Assembly (NCBI GenBank): GCA_937894535.1 | Contig: CALBHI010000420.1 | Span: 1-8,072 of the forward strand | Direction of reading: 5' to 3' | From: an uncultured Verrucomicrobiota bacterium | GTDB lineage: Bacteria > Verrucomicrobiota > Kiritimatiellia > CAIVKH01 | DNA: 8,072 bases | In this document: piece after piece, positions 1-5,375 of the stretch | How positions within the stretch are numbered: position 1 is the stretch's first letter | Layout: each line of letters starts with the position of its first letter | Translations under genes and position numbers: made by a program | The notes under the pieces: model-generated | What the model was told of the DNA's origin: nothing | The model's input: the letters and a program-made list of their open reading frames with translations, nothing else | Databases searched by the model: none

Positions 1-360
1 GAGGTGGTGGACAAGATCGGCGGATGGGCCCCGTTCCGCTGGATCAACGGACCGGCGGGCAACGAGTTGGGGACAGGGCCGAACGGACCTTCCGCCCTCG
101 GCCCGGCGCGGATTGAAACCGGCATCATCGCCGGACGCTGGACCATCAACGGCATCAACAGCCTGATGATCCCCGGCCCTGACGACGGCAAAGTCTCCGT
201 CGAACACACCAAACTGGATGGCATGAAGGACCATGCCGTCCTGCGCACCGCCCACCCTTTCCTGATGCGCAACCACGAAGCCATCACCCTCACCATCCGC
301 TTCCTGCGGACCGGATCATTTTCTGAAAATCATTCTTCAGAATCGAAAGAACAAGAATGA
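1..360 (+). CDS. alpha/beta-hydrolase lipase/esterase, C-terminal part (5' end outside window)
   Basis: The reading frame is open from base 1 (gag gtg gtg gac ...) and ends at TGA 358-360, so this is the last ~119 residues of a gene starting upstream. The fragment matches, as I know the family, the C-terminal third of bacterial triacylglycerol lipase/esterase-type alpha/beta hydrolases (PGAP1-like). It has a NELGTGPNGPSALGPARIETGIIAG stretch (positions ~61-135), then PGPDDGKVSVEHTKLDGMKDH (~174-237), whose Asp is the expected acid of the catalytic triad. Next comes TAHPFLMRN (~247-273), whose His is the expected triad base, and a final ITLTIRFLRTG strand/helix. The nucleophile elbow lies outside the window. 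The last 13 residues (SFSENHSSESKEQE-like, polar, Ser/Glu-rich) are an unusual tail and coincide with a small inverted repeat. The substrate cannot be inferred. A gtg codon at 4 is unlikely to be the true start. Confidence 0.8.
   Translation, partial: EVVDKIGGWAPFRWINGPAGNELGTGPNGPSALGPARIETGIIAGRWTINGINSLMIPGPDDGKVSVEHTKLDGMKDHAVLRTAHPFLMRNHEAITLTIRFLRTGSFSENHSSESKEQE
321..342. repeat. 7-bp perfect inverted repeat in the end of the lipase gene
   Basis: TTCTGAA (321-327) and TTCAGAA (336-342) are perfect reverse complements with an 8-base loop. The site lies just before the stop codon in an AT-rich patch of a GC-rich gene. It could be a weak hairpin at the transcript end. There is no T-run, so I do not call it a terminator. 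Confidence 0.4.
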
Positions 361-427
361 AACCGTGAGAGGCGAGGTGGCGCACAGGTGGAACGATGAT
401 GAGAGGCCGACCACCGACCCAGGCACC

Positions 428-441
428 TACCCGACCCGCTT
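428..441 (+). repeat. 14-base direct repeat, copy 1 (copy 2 at 731-744)
   Basis: TACCCGACCCGCTT occurs exactly at 428-441 and 731-744. A diverged reverse-complement copy lies at 634-651 (AAGCGGATCGGGTAAGTG). Three related copies in about 320 bases are unlikely by chance and mark a repeat family, whose function is unknown. Confidence 0.6.
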
Positions 442-520
442 GCTACACGCCTCGGTTCTTAACGCAAAGCCGCCAAGGCGCGAAGGAGAGGAACCAAAAC
501 AAGCATTCGCCCTCTCTTTG

Positions 521-541
521 TTGAAGGCAACGCGTTCCACC
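521..541 (+). repeat. 21-base direct repeat, copy 1 (copy 2 at 760-780)
   Basis: The two copies, TTGAAGGCAACGCGTTCCACC (21 bases, 19 identical to the second), lie 239 bases apart. The core CGTTCCACCT also appears inverted at 386-395, so this is part of the same repeat cluster. Confidence 0.55.
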
Positions 542-551
542 TAACAGTGGA

Positions 552-586
552 GCGGCTTGCCCTCCTGACCGGATAGGTCAAGCCGC
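552..586. repeat. strong interrupted hairpin in the spacer
   Basis: GCGGCT (552-557) pairs with AGCCGC (581-586), and TGACC (566-570) pairs with GGTCA (576-580) around the loop GGATA. The strands are continuous on the right, with an 8-base bulge (558-565) on the left. An alternative fold is an 8-bp stem GCGGCTTG/CAAGCCGC with a 19-base loop. No T-run follows on either strand. It may be a structured transcript element or part of the repeat family; no known RNA family is recognised. Confidence 0.5.
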
Positions 587-730
587 AGGGAAAACGGCAC
601 GCCCCCGAAAACCACACCTCCCTCCGCACAGGAAAGCGGATCGGGTAAGTGGTTCCGAGCGCGTGGAGCGATGAAGTGTGCGCCTACGGTCCACCCAGAC
701 ACGTACCCGCCACCCTTCACCGGATACCCT

Positions 731-744
731 TACCCGACCCGCTT
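731..744 (+). repeat. 14-base direct repeat, copy 2
   Basis: Exact copy of the 428-441 repeat. It is followed 15 bases later by the second copy of the TTGARGGCAACRCGTTCCACC repeat. In the first unit the corresponding gap is 79 bases, so the two units differ by insertion or deletion as well as substitution. Confidence 0.6.
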
Positions 745-759
745 CTCCTCTTATCCGCG

Positions 760-780
760 TTGAGGGCAACACGTTCCACC
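760..780 (+). repeat. 21-base direct repeat, copy 2
   Basis: Differs from the 521-541 copy at two positions (A to G and G to A, both transitions). It lies just downstream of the stop codon of the minus-strand 3D-domain gene and could be in that gene's 3' untranslated region. Confidence 0.55.
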
Positions 781-812
781 CTGCGTGCGCAAGCGTGCGT
801 CGACTTCTTCAT

Positions 813-1292
813 TCACCGCCGCGCAGAGCCGGACGGGAACCAGACCTTGATCTGTTTGATTTCCCGGCCCCATTCGAGGGCGGTCTGGTGGGAACTGTAG
901 TAGAGATCGATGTGGTAACCCTTGATCTCGCCGCCGCGGTCCTCCACGACCCCGTACCCATAGCCGGGCACATACATGACCGTGCCGAACGGGAAGATCG
1001 AGGTGTCCGCGGCGATCGTCCCGAACCGGGCCTTGGTCCCGCTCGCGGTAATCCCGACCGCCTTGGGTTTGCCTTTGTTCGGTCCGCTGGCGATGACCGC
1101 CTGGCCCAGCCAGTTGCGCTTCCAACTGCAACACAACCGGCACGGGCAATAGGCCGTGGTGACCACCCGGTACACCACGGGTTTGCTGTTCGGGGGTGGT
1201 TTGATCGACGACCACCGCACATCGCGGACAAAGCAGCCGGCCACCGTAAACAGCGCCGCCACCAATCCCAGTTTGAACATCCACAGCCTCAT
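813..1292 (-). CDS. 3D-domain lipoprotein (putative cell-wall-associated double-psi beta-barrel)
   Basis: A 159-residue protein with a short lipoprotein signal: the hydrophobic run FKLGLVAALF is followed by V17-A18-G19-C20, a lipobox-like site. The Tyr41-Trp ~153 part fits the 3D domain (named for three conserved Asp; related to the MltA barrel and the YuiC/YabE C-terminus). It has TTAYCPC (45-51), GITASGT (80-86), AADTSIFPFGT with Asp96, VEDRGG with Asp118, and YHIDLYY with Asp129. All three Asp are present. Known 3D proteins act on, or are inferred to act on, peptidoglycan; a lytic role here is inference only. The cysteine cluster C49, C51, C54, C55 is conspicuous. ATG at 1292 has GAGG about 8 bases upstream, and the in-frame ATG at 1280 (Met5) has GAGG 6 bases upstream; either start leaves the signal peptide intact. 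It is divergent from the SUMF1-domain gene. Confidence 0.85.
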   Translation of the reverse strand: MRLWMFKLGLVAALFTVAGCFVRDVRWSSIKPPPNSKPVVYRVVTTAYCPCRLCCSWKRNWLGQAVIASGPNKGKPKAVGITASGTKARFGTIAADTSIFPFGTVMYVPGYGYGVVEDRGGEIKGYHIDLYYSSHQTALEWGREIKQIKVWFPSGSARR

Positions 1293-1313
1293 GCCATCCG
1301 CCTCATGGCGGGC

Positions 1314-1342
1314 AGGATAGGAAAAGTCCCCCCGCCGGGCAA
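1314..1342 (-). promoter_or_regulatory. candidate promoter of the 3D-domain lipoprotein gene
   Basis: On the minus strand TTGCCC (1342-1337) and TATCCT (1319-1314) are separated by exactly 17 bases, the usual sigma-70 spacing. TTGCCC matches 4 of 6 consensus bases and TATCCT matches 4 of 6. The gene starts at 1292 or 1280. The -35 box lies inside the left arm of the palindrome at 1335-1356. Assigned by motif and spacing only. Confidence 0.35.
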
Positions 1343-1356
1343 GCGTGCTTGTCCGG
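1335..1356. promoter_or_regulatory. 22-base near-perfect palindrome between divergent genes (operator-like)
   Basis: CCGGGCAAGC (1335-1344) and GCTTGTCCGG (1347-1356) are inverted copies with one mismatch (a G-U pair if transcribed) around a 2-base centre. It lies between two divergent genes and carries the candidate -35 hexamers of both. The 10-base core GCAAGCGTGC recurs at 789-798, in the spacer beyond the 3D gene. It could be a dimeric regulator site or a copy of a dispersed palindromic repeat; I cannot tell which from one copy. Confidence 0.5.
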
Positions 1357-1377
1357 TTGGTCCCTCTTTGTTATACC
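1349..1377 (+). promoter_or_regulatory. candidate promoter of the SUMF1-domain gene
   Basis: TTGTCC (1349-1354) and TATACC (1372-1377) are spaced by 17 bases. The gene starts at 1397, so the leader would be very short (about 12 bases), with the AGGAAAGG ribosome-binding site (1381-1388) close to the expected start of transcription. That makes the call tentative. The same TATACC -10 with a 17-base spacer also occurs before the gene at 5431. Confidence 0.3.
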
Positions 1378-1396
1378 GGCAGGAAAGGTGCCCTTT

Positions 1397-3193
1397 ATGA
1401 AACCAACGATTGCGCTGCTCCTCCTGGTGGCCGTCCTCGCTGCGCCGCGCGGCCTGGCGCTGACCGCCAACGACTTTTCGCCCGAAGCCCGGGCCCTGTT
1501 GCCCGACACCGAGGAAGTGACGGTTATCCTCAAGGATGGCACCACCCACTCCGGCCAGCTTGTGTCCCGCACCGCCGAGAAGATCACCCTCAAGATCGTG
1601 CGCAGCGGCGGTATTGCGTTCCAAAAGGAGTTCCCGACCACCGACGTCAGGACCGTTCAGCAGAAGAACGTCGAGGACCTGCTCGCCATGAAACTCGTCG
1701 GCTTCAAGGAAAAGCTCGACGCCACCCCGACGGAAGCAGAACTGACGGCGTGGGCCGCCTTGTTCCAGGAATTTCTCGACAAGGCCCCCGGGCACAAGGC
1801 CACGGCCGCCGTGACCTACCTGCTGAACGACGCCACCAAGCAGATCGACCAGTACCGCCGTGGTCTGCAGAAGATCGACGGGGAATGGCTCCCCCCGGTC
1901 CAGGCCACCATCCTCCGCTTTGACCAGACCGATGCGAAGATCCGCGAGATGGAGGAAAAGTTCCGCGGCATCGATCAGGCCACCTACAACGCCAATCCCC
2001 GCGCGAAGGCCTTCTACGACAACCTCATCATCACGTGGCGCGACGCCGCCCGCAGCCTTCCCCAGGTCATGGCCGACCGCACCCCGTCCCTGCTGAGCGA
2101 GCAACGCTTCGACGAGGCGGTGGACGAACTCAACGCCTTCCAGCAGTTCTTCCTCACCCGTGTGATCGGCACCGAGGCGAGTTCCCGCAAACTCGGACCC
2201 GCCGACGCCCGCCTGTTCCAGGAAATGGACGTTCAGTATTTCTTCCGCATGCAACAACGCATCATGGAGGCCTACCGCGCCACCGTGCCGGAGTTCACCC
2301 TCGATCCCGAAGACACCAGCGAGATGGTCACCATCCCGGGCGGTTTCTTCATCCGCGGCAACCCCGGCGCCACCCCCGGCAGCGACACCTTCCCCGCCCT
2401 GCTCACCTTCGTCGACACCTTCGCCATCGACCGCTACGAGGTCAGCAATGCCGACTACCGGAAATTCGTCGAGTATGTCGAGTCCACCGGTGACTCCTCG
2501 ATGGAACACCCCGACGCCCCGCCGCTGAAAAACCACCGCCCGGCCGGGTGGGAATTCTCGGAACTCAGCGGCGACGACCAGCCCGTCGTCGGGGTGGATT
2601 GGTTTGATGCCTACGCCTATGCCAAATGGAAAGGCAAACGCCTGCCCACCGAGGCCGAATGGGAAAAAGCCGCCCGCGGTATCGCCACCAACCTCTATCC
2701 GTGGGGCGATGCCCGCCCCGCCGAGGTGTTTGCCAACAACAACGGCGGCCGCCAAGCCCTGTCGGCCCGCATCAACCAGGCCCGGCAGGTTCCCCCGGAG
2801 CAACGCCCGAAAAACGCCCCGCCTCCGCCCGCCTTCCAACTCCCCCGTGGCACCTGGCCGGTCAATGCCCTGCTTCCCGAAGACGCCGCCCTGTCGATGA
2901 TCGTCGCCGACCTACCCACCTACAGCCCCTACGGCGTGTACCACATGGCCGGCAATGCCGCCGAATGGGTGCAGGATTTCTACGATGCGAAATACTACTA
3001 CACCGCCCCGGCCCGGCAGCCCACCGGACCCGACACCGGCAACGGCCGGGTATTCCGCGGCGGCTCGTTCCTCAGCAACGACGACGACCTCGCCACCTAC
3101 GCCCGGTCCGCCGACGACCAGCGTAATCCCAACTCGAAGAAGGGTACCGGAAAAGACAACTTCCCCTTTATCGGCTTCCGCTGCGCACGGTAA
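1397..3193 (+). CDS. secreted protein with Sm-like N-terminal region and C-terminal SUMF1/FGE-sulfatase fold domain
   Basis: A 598-residue exported protein. The start at 1397 is preferred over the further-upstream in-frame start at 1349 because it has AGGAAAGG 8 bases upstream and begins a clean signal peptide (KPTIALLLLVAVLAAPRGLA, cut near 21/22). Residues ~40-85 (EVTVILKDGTTHSGQLVSRT...) resemble a small Sm-like beta barrel. Residues ~90-305 are mainly helical with no recognised family. Residues 309-598 form a SUMF1-type domain: EMVTIPGGFFIRGN, DRYEVSNADYRKFV, PVVGVDWFDAYAYAKWKGKRLPTEAEWE, YPWGD (434-438), YGVYHMAGNAAEWV (512-525), VFRGGSF (552-558), IGFRCAR at the end. The two cysteines of true formylglycine-generating enzymes, expected in the segment after RGGSF, are absent (LSNDDDLATYARSADD), so sulfatase maturation is unlikely; a structural or binding role is inferred. 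A Pro-rich stretch of about 60 residues (447-509) interrupts the domain. Confidence 0.88.
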   Translation: MKPTIALLLLVAVLAAPRGLALTANDFSPEARALLPDTEEVTVILKDGTTHSGQLVSRTAEKITLKIVRSGGIAFQKEFPTTDVRTVQQKNVEDLLAMKLVGFKEKLDATPTEAELTAWAALFQEFLDKAPGHKATAAVTYLLNDATKQIDQYRRGLQKIDGEWLPPVQATILRFDQTDAKIREMEEKFRGIDQATYNANPRAKAFYDNLIITWRDAARSLPQVMADRTPSLLSEQRFDEAVDELNAFQQFFLTRVIGTEASSRKLGPADARLFQEMDVQYFFRMQQRIMEAYRATVPEFTLDPEDTSEMVTIPGGFFIRGNPGATPGSDTFPALLTFVDTFAIDRYEVSNADYRKFVEYVESTGDSSMEHPDAPPLKNHRPAGWEFSELSGDDQPVVGVDWFDAYAYAKWKGKRLPTEAEWEKAARGIATNLYPWGDARPAEVFANNNGGRQALSARINQARQVPPEQRPKNAPPPPAFQLPRGTWPVNALLPEDAALSMIVADLPTYSPYGVYHMAGNAAEWVQDFYDAKYYYTAPARQPTGPDTGNGRVFRGGSFLSNDDDLATYARSADDQRNPNSKKGTGKDNFPFIGFRCAR

Positions 3194-3202
3194 GCATGCC
3201 CT

Positions 3203-4225
3203 TTACGGAGCAGCAATTCTCGCGCATGCTGAACAACGAACAACTCCGCTTCCATTGCAGGTCAAGCAGGTTTGGGATGCCGAGCGGCTGATATTTCCTT
3301 GGCCATTGCAAAACGGGCATGCCGCTGTTGATTTCGAGAGCTTCCTCGCATAACGCCCGGTCCCTTTGCACTGCTCGCATGCTTCACTGGTGCTTTGAGA
3401 AACGCTGCCTCGCCCTCTGCAACTCGAACAAACAATCCGCTTCTTGTCGAGACATGTTAGACATGGTTGAGGAGACACCAAAGGCTGAGGCTCTTGTACA
3501 CCCAAATAGTACTTAACGGACAGCAATGTTGAATCATTGGTCCAGATATGCTGCAGAAAGGCAACCCATCGAGCCCATCCCACCGGCGGAGATTCAAACG
3601 CTGCCTCCATTCGCTCAATCTCGCCCACCAGATATAAAGCACGCGATTTCTGATCGTTTATAAATTTATTCCACGGATGATTCACTGATTGATCCAGCAT
3701 AAATGATAATCGCCGATCCTGCTCATCGCGTTTTGCATCTGGATCGTGACGATCCATCACCCCGGGAGGCGCGGAAAGAATCCGATTTCGGGTGACTATG
3801 TAATTGCCTCGCGTCTGACTCGCAGTCATGAGCAAGCTACCTAGCTCAATCGCCTTGGCTGCTATCGGAGCGCCGACCGCTCCCGGCGTGGCGTGAGATT
3901 CCGCAAGCTGGGTAAAGGCCTTGGCACGCGCCAACAAGTCGATTTCATGGCCATCCAATGAGGAAAAGACCTGCCCGACAAGCTGAGCACCATCCCGCGC
4001 AAAAAGCACGTTGAGCCGACGATTATTCAAGCCTTCGGAGTATTGAAGATACGCGCCACCAGTCATCACACCTGCAAGTACAAACAGTATTAACAACAGG
4101 ACAGTCAACCATGACCGCCTACGAGGCGGTGGCGACTTGATGAAGATCGGACGGAAGGACAGATCTTCGTTTTCCGCAGTTGCCGAAGGCGGTTCACTTT
4201 GCTTCTTCAGGGTTAGTTTAGCCAC
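3203..4225 (-). CDS. single-pass membrane protein with C-terminal DnaJ-type CxxCxGxG zinc-finger array
   Basis: A 340-residue protein, not a known named family to me. The start is GTG at 4225, five bases after a very strong AAGGAGGAG ribosome-binding site; an overlapping out-of-frame ATG at 4227 is rejected. The N-terminus (1-38) is polar and ends in PPPRRRS, followed by one membrane helix (W39-L60); by the positive-inside rule the rest should lie outside the cytoplasm. Residues ~61-250 are helical and of unknown fold. The tail has six CxxC pairs: C255/C258, C266/C269, C283/C286, C303/C306, C320/C323, C331/C334. Four are in DnaJ-like CxxCxGxG form (CSSCRGRG, CEQCKGTG, CPFCNGQG, CLTCNGSG). Twelve cysteines could bind three zinc ions against two in DnaJ; there is no J domain. 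Composition is clearly AT-richer than its neighbours (line 3661-3720 counts 22 G+C of 60). It is convergent with the SUMF1 gene, nine bases apart. Confidence 0.75.
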   Translation of the reverse strand: MAKLTLKKQSEPPSATAENEDLSFRPIFIKSPPPRRRSWLTVLLLILFVLAGVMTGGAYLQYSEGLNNRRLNVLFARDGAQLVGQVFSSLDGHEIDLLARAKAFTQLAESHATPGAVGAPIAAKAIELGSLLMTASQTRGNYIVTRNRILSAPPGVMDRHDPDAKRDEQDRRLSFMLDQSVNHPWNKFINDQKSRALYLVGEIERMEAAFESPPVGWARWVAFLQHIWTNDSTLLSVKYYLGVQEPQPLVSPQPCLTCLDKKRIVCSSCRGRGSVSQSTSEACEQCKGTGRYARKLSKSTAACPFCNGQGNISRSASQTCLTCNGSGVVRCSACARIAAP

Positions 4226-4254
4226 ATCGCCTCCTCCTTGCTGATGTTCGCAAC

Positions 4255-4283
4255 AGAATAGAGACAGGGTGCGGTTATTACAA
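4255..4283 (-). promoter_or_regulatory. candidate promoter of the CxxC membrane-protein gene
   Basis: On the minus strand TTGTAA (4283-4278) and TATTCT (4260-4255) are exactly 17 bases apart, each matching 4 of 6 sigma-70 consensus bases. The segment is AT-rich. Transcription would start about 22 bases before the GTG start, just ahead of the AAGGAGGAG site. Motif and spacing evidence only. Confidence 0.4.
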
Positions 4284-4313
4284 ATTTAATTGGTGATTTC
4301 CCGTCGACTATAA

Positions 4314-5076
4314 CTATCGGCGACTCAGGTGGAGGTCTTTTGCTCGATCATGCATAAGCACCTTGCGACGGATGCTCACGGATGCACCGGTTCCCATGCC
4401 CAATTCACGCGCCGCCGCGGCTTGTGTCATACCGGCATAGGTACATAACATGTCAGCGGCCACTCCCCGCCGCCCAGGCCGAACCGCGGCGGCGGGTCAG
4501 CTCGGTCCGCGCAATCCCAAGCACCTCCAACAATGTATCCGGGACCAGTTCAGCGGGGACCGTTATCAAATGCGACCGCGGCATACATCATCCATCCCTT
4601 GCGCTTCACACGCCCGATGTAATCACGGTAGCTACTCCACGGATACGAACGCATATCATCAACCACATCCCGCAGCGGGCGATCCTTGTTCCAGGCCAGG
4701 CGGACAGCGTTAAGTTGGAGGTACCGACTCATCGCCAGCAAGTAGGCGTCACCCTCAACCAGTTTGGCTCTATACGGCCCCTGAAACACATACCCGCTGC
4801 TGCGTTGTCGCAGATTGAAAAAGCCGGCATACCGCGTCTGCACACTCTGCATGAAGTGACTGATATTGCCCCGCGCGTACCCACCATCAGGTGTTAGTGA
4901 TTGGTCATCATGCTGTAGGCATGAATCTCGCCATGAAAGCGATCCACACCCAAGGCCATACTATCCAGAAAATACGCCAGATCCCGATCATCCCAAAACA
5001 AATACCGCCGGTCGATTCGCCGGTTGAATACATGGTACAGCGCCCCCTGAAACTGAATTCGTACTTTTGTTGCCAT
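4314..5076 (-). pseudogene. decayed REP-associated Y1 (HUH) transposase, RAYT/TnpA_REP type
   Basis: Read on the minus strand, pieces of one transposase lie in order but in different frames. Piece 1 (5076-4894): MATKVRIQFQGALYHVFNRR, then LFWDDRDLAYFL and HAYSMMTNH, ended by TAA where the family has the middle residue of the His-x-His metal-binding motif. The frame resumes with HLMVGTR, then a one-base deletion in a G-run near 4869-4872. Piece 2: GNISHFMQSVQTRYAGFFN, which contains the expected catalytic Tyr, then SSGYVFQGPYRAKLVEGDAYLLAMSRYLQLNAVR and YPWSSYRDYIG (to about 4565). A further shift leads to ELVPDTLLEVLGIARTELTRRR (about 4550-4480), and another to MLCTYAGMTQAAAARELGMGTG, a helix-turn-helix-like C-terminus, ending at TAG 4314-4316. 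One nonsense mutation plus at least three frameshifts make it inactive. Intact RAYTs mobilise short palindromic REP repeats; no clear REP pair flanks this one. Confidence 0.88.
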
Positions 5077-5084
5077 ACCGCGGC

Positions 5085-5102
5085 TACACCTACACCGACA
5101 CC
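5085..5102 (+). repeat. short tandem repeat, three 6-base units
   Basis: TACACC TACACC GACACC lies just upstream of the transposase pseudogene's start. Probably a chance or slippage product; noted because it lies at the edge of the mobile-element remnant. Confidence 0.4.
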
Positions 5103-5160
5103 GGAGCATCAAGCCATGTTTTATGTTTTAATATGCTTCCCCGCTTGGACGTGGACGTGA

Positions 5161-5217
5161 AAAAAGCGCACTGGAAAAGACAACCTCCCCTTCATCGGCT
5201 TCCGCTGCGCCAAGTAG
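5161..5217 (+). pseudogene. 3'-end remnant of a second SUMF1-domain gene
   Basis: The 19 codons at 5161-5217 read KKRTGKDNLPFIGFRCAK then TAG. The last codons of the intact SUMF1-domain gene (3137-3193) read KKGTGKDNFPFIGFRCAR then TAA. By hand count 47 of 57 bases and 15 of 18 residues agree, and several differences are silent or conservative. The frame has a TGA directly before it (5158-5160), and no further SUMF1 sequence is visible upstream, where the transposase pseudogene's 5' flank begins. It therefore looks like the leftover end of a paralogue whose body was deleted or replaced. A second TAG follows at once (5218-5220). Confidence 0.85.
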
Positions 5218-5326
5218 TAGCGCACGGGCTGGTTACTGATCAAAAAACAGCGGACACTGGCGCGTGTCACGCCGATCGTGCGCGCAACGCCCACACGCAC
5301 CCAGACACAACGCGGCCAAGAAGTGC

Positions 5327-5346
5327 ATTACCTCATTTAGGGTAAT
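5327..5346. repeat. small inverted repeat upstream of the tandem-domain gene
   Basis: ATTACC (5327-5332) and GGTAAT (5341-5346) are perfect inverted 6-base arms around an AT-rich 8-base loop. It lies 30 bases upstream of the candidate -35 box of the next gene, so it could be a regulator site; chance is not excluded. The rest of 5218-5430 shows no gene. Confidence 0.3.
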
Positions 5347-5375
5347 CTAATCCGCCCCAAACGGACCGATAACCG

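Larger units (their letters stand above)
361..812. other. gene-free spacer with diverged short repeats
   Basis: I see no credible coding sequence here on either strand; the short open frames lack family resemblance. The spacer contains: an exact 14-base direct repeat TACCCGACCCGCTT (428-441 and 731-744), with a diverged inverted copy AAGCGGATCGGGTAAGTG (634-651); an approximate direct repeat TTGARGGCAACRCGTTCCACC (521-541 and 760-780, two differences in 21); an inverted copy AGGTGGAACG (386-395) of part of the latter; and a CGCAAAG/CGCCAAGG/CGCGAAGG run (463-486). Order and spacing are roughly kept, which suggests an old duplication of a composite repeat unit or a cluster of one intergenic repeat family. 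Confidence 0.55.

Noticed and set aside
416..780. Possible CRISPR array from the repeated short sequences
   Set aside because: Copies are diverged, in both orientations and unevenly spaced, with no regular repeat-spacer pattern and no cas genes.
678..1400. 240-codon plus-strand open frame over the spacer and 3D gene
   Set aside because: It runs antisense across the well-supported 3D-domain lipoprotein and has no recognisable domain of its own.
1289..2839. 516-codon open frame on the minus strand opposite the SUMF1-domain gene
   Set aside because: It lies wholly antisense to a gene with a clear domain match. Its Gly/Val/Glu-rich low-complexity protein is typical of a shadow frame in GC-rich coding DNA.
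3193..3230. AGCATGC/GCATGCT inverted repeat near the convergent gene ends
   Set aside because: The 7-bp arms are 24 bases apart, the right arm is inside the minus-strand coding region and there is no T-run, so a terminator call is not supported.
3203..4225. Calling the CxxC protein DnaJ
   Set aside because: There is no J domain or HPD motif, the protein has a membrane helix, and the cysteine array is at the extreme C-terminus with six rather than four CxxC pairs.
4382..4897. 171-codon plus-strand open frame
   Set aside because: It is antisense to the transposase pseudogene, whose protein motifs are clear on the minus strand.
3137..5217. Reading the two SUMF1 ends as attL/attR of a recent integrative element
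   Set aside because: The copies differ at 10 of 57 bases, with mostly silent or conservative changes, and no integrase gene is present; a paralogue remnant explains this better.
5067..5345. 92-codon plus-strand open frame over the SUMF1 remnant
   Set aside because: It reads the remnant in the wrong frame; the homologous frame is KKRTGKDN...GFRCAK then stop.
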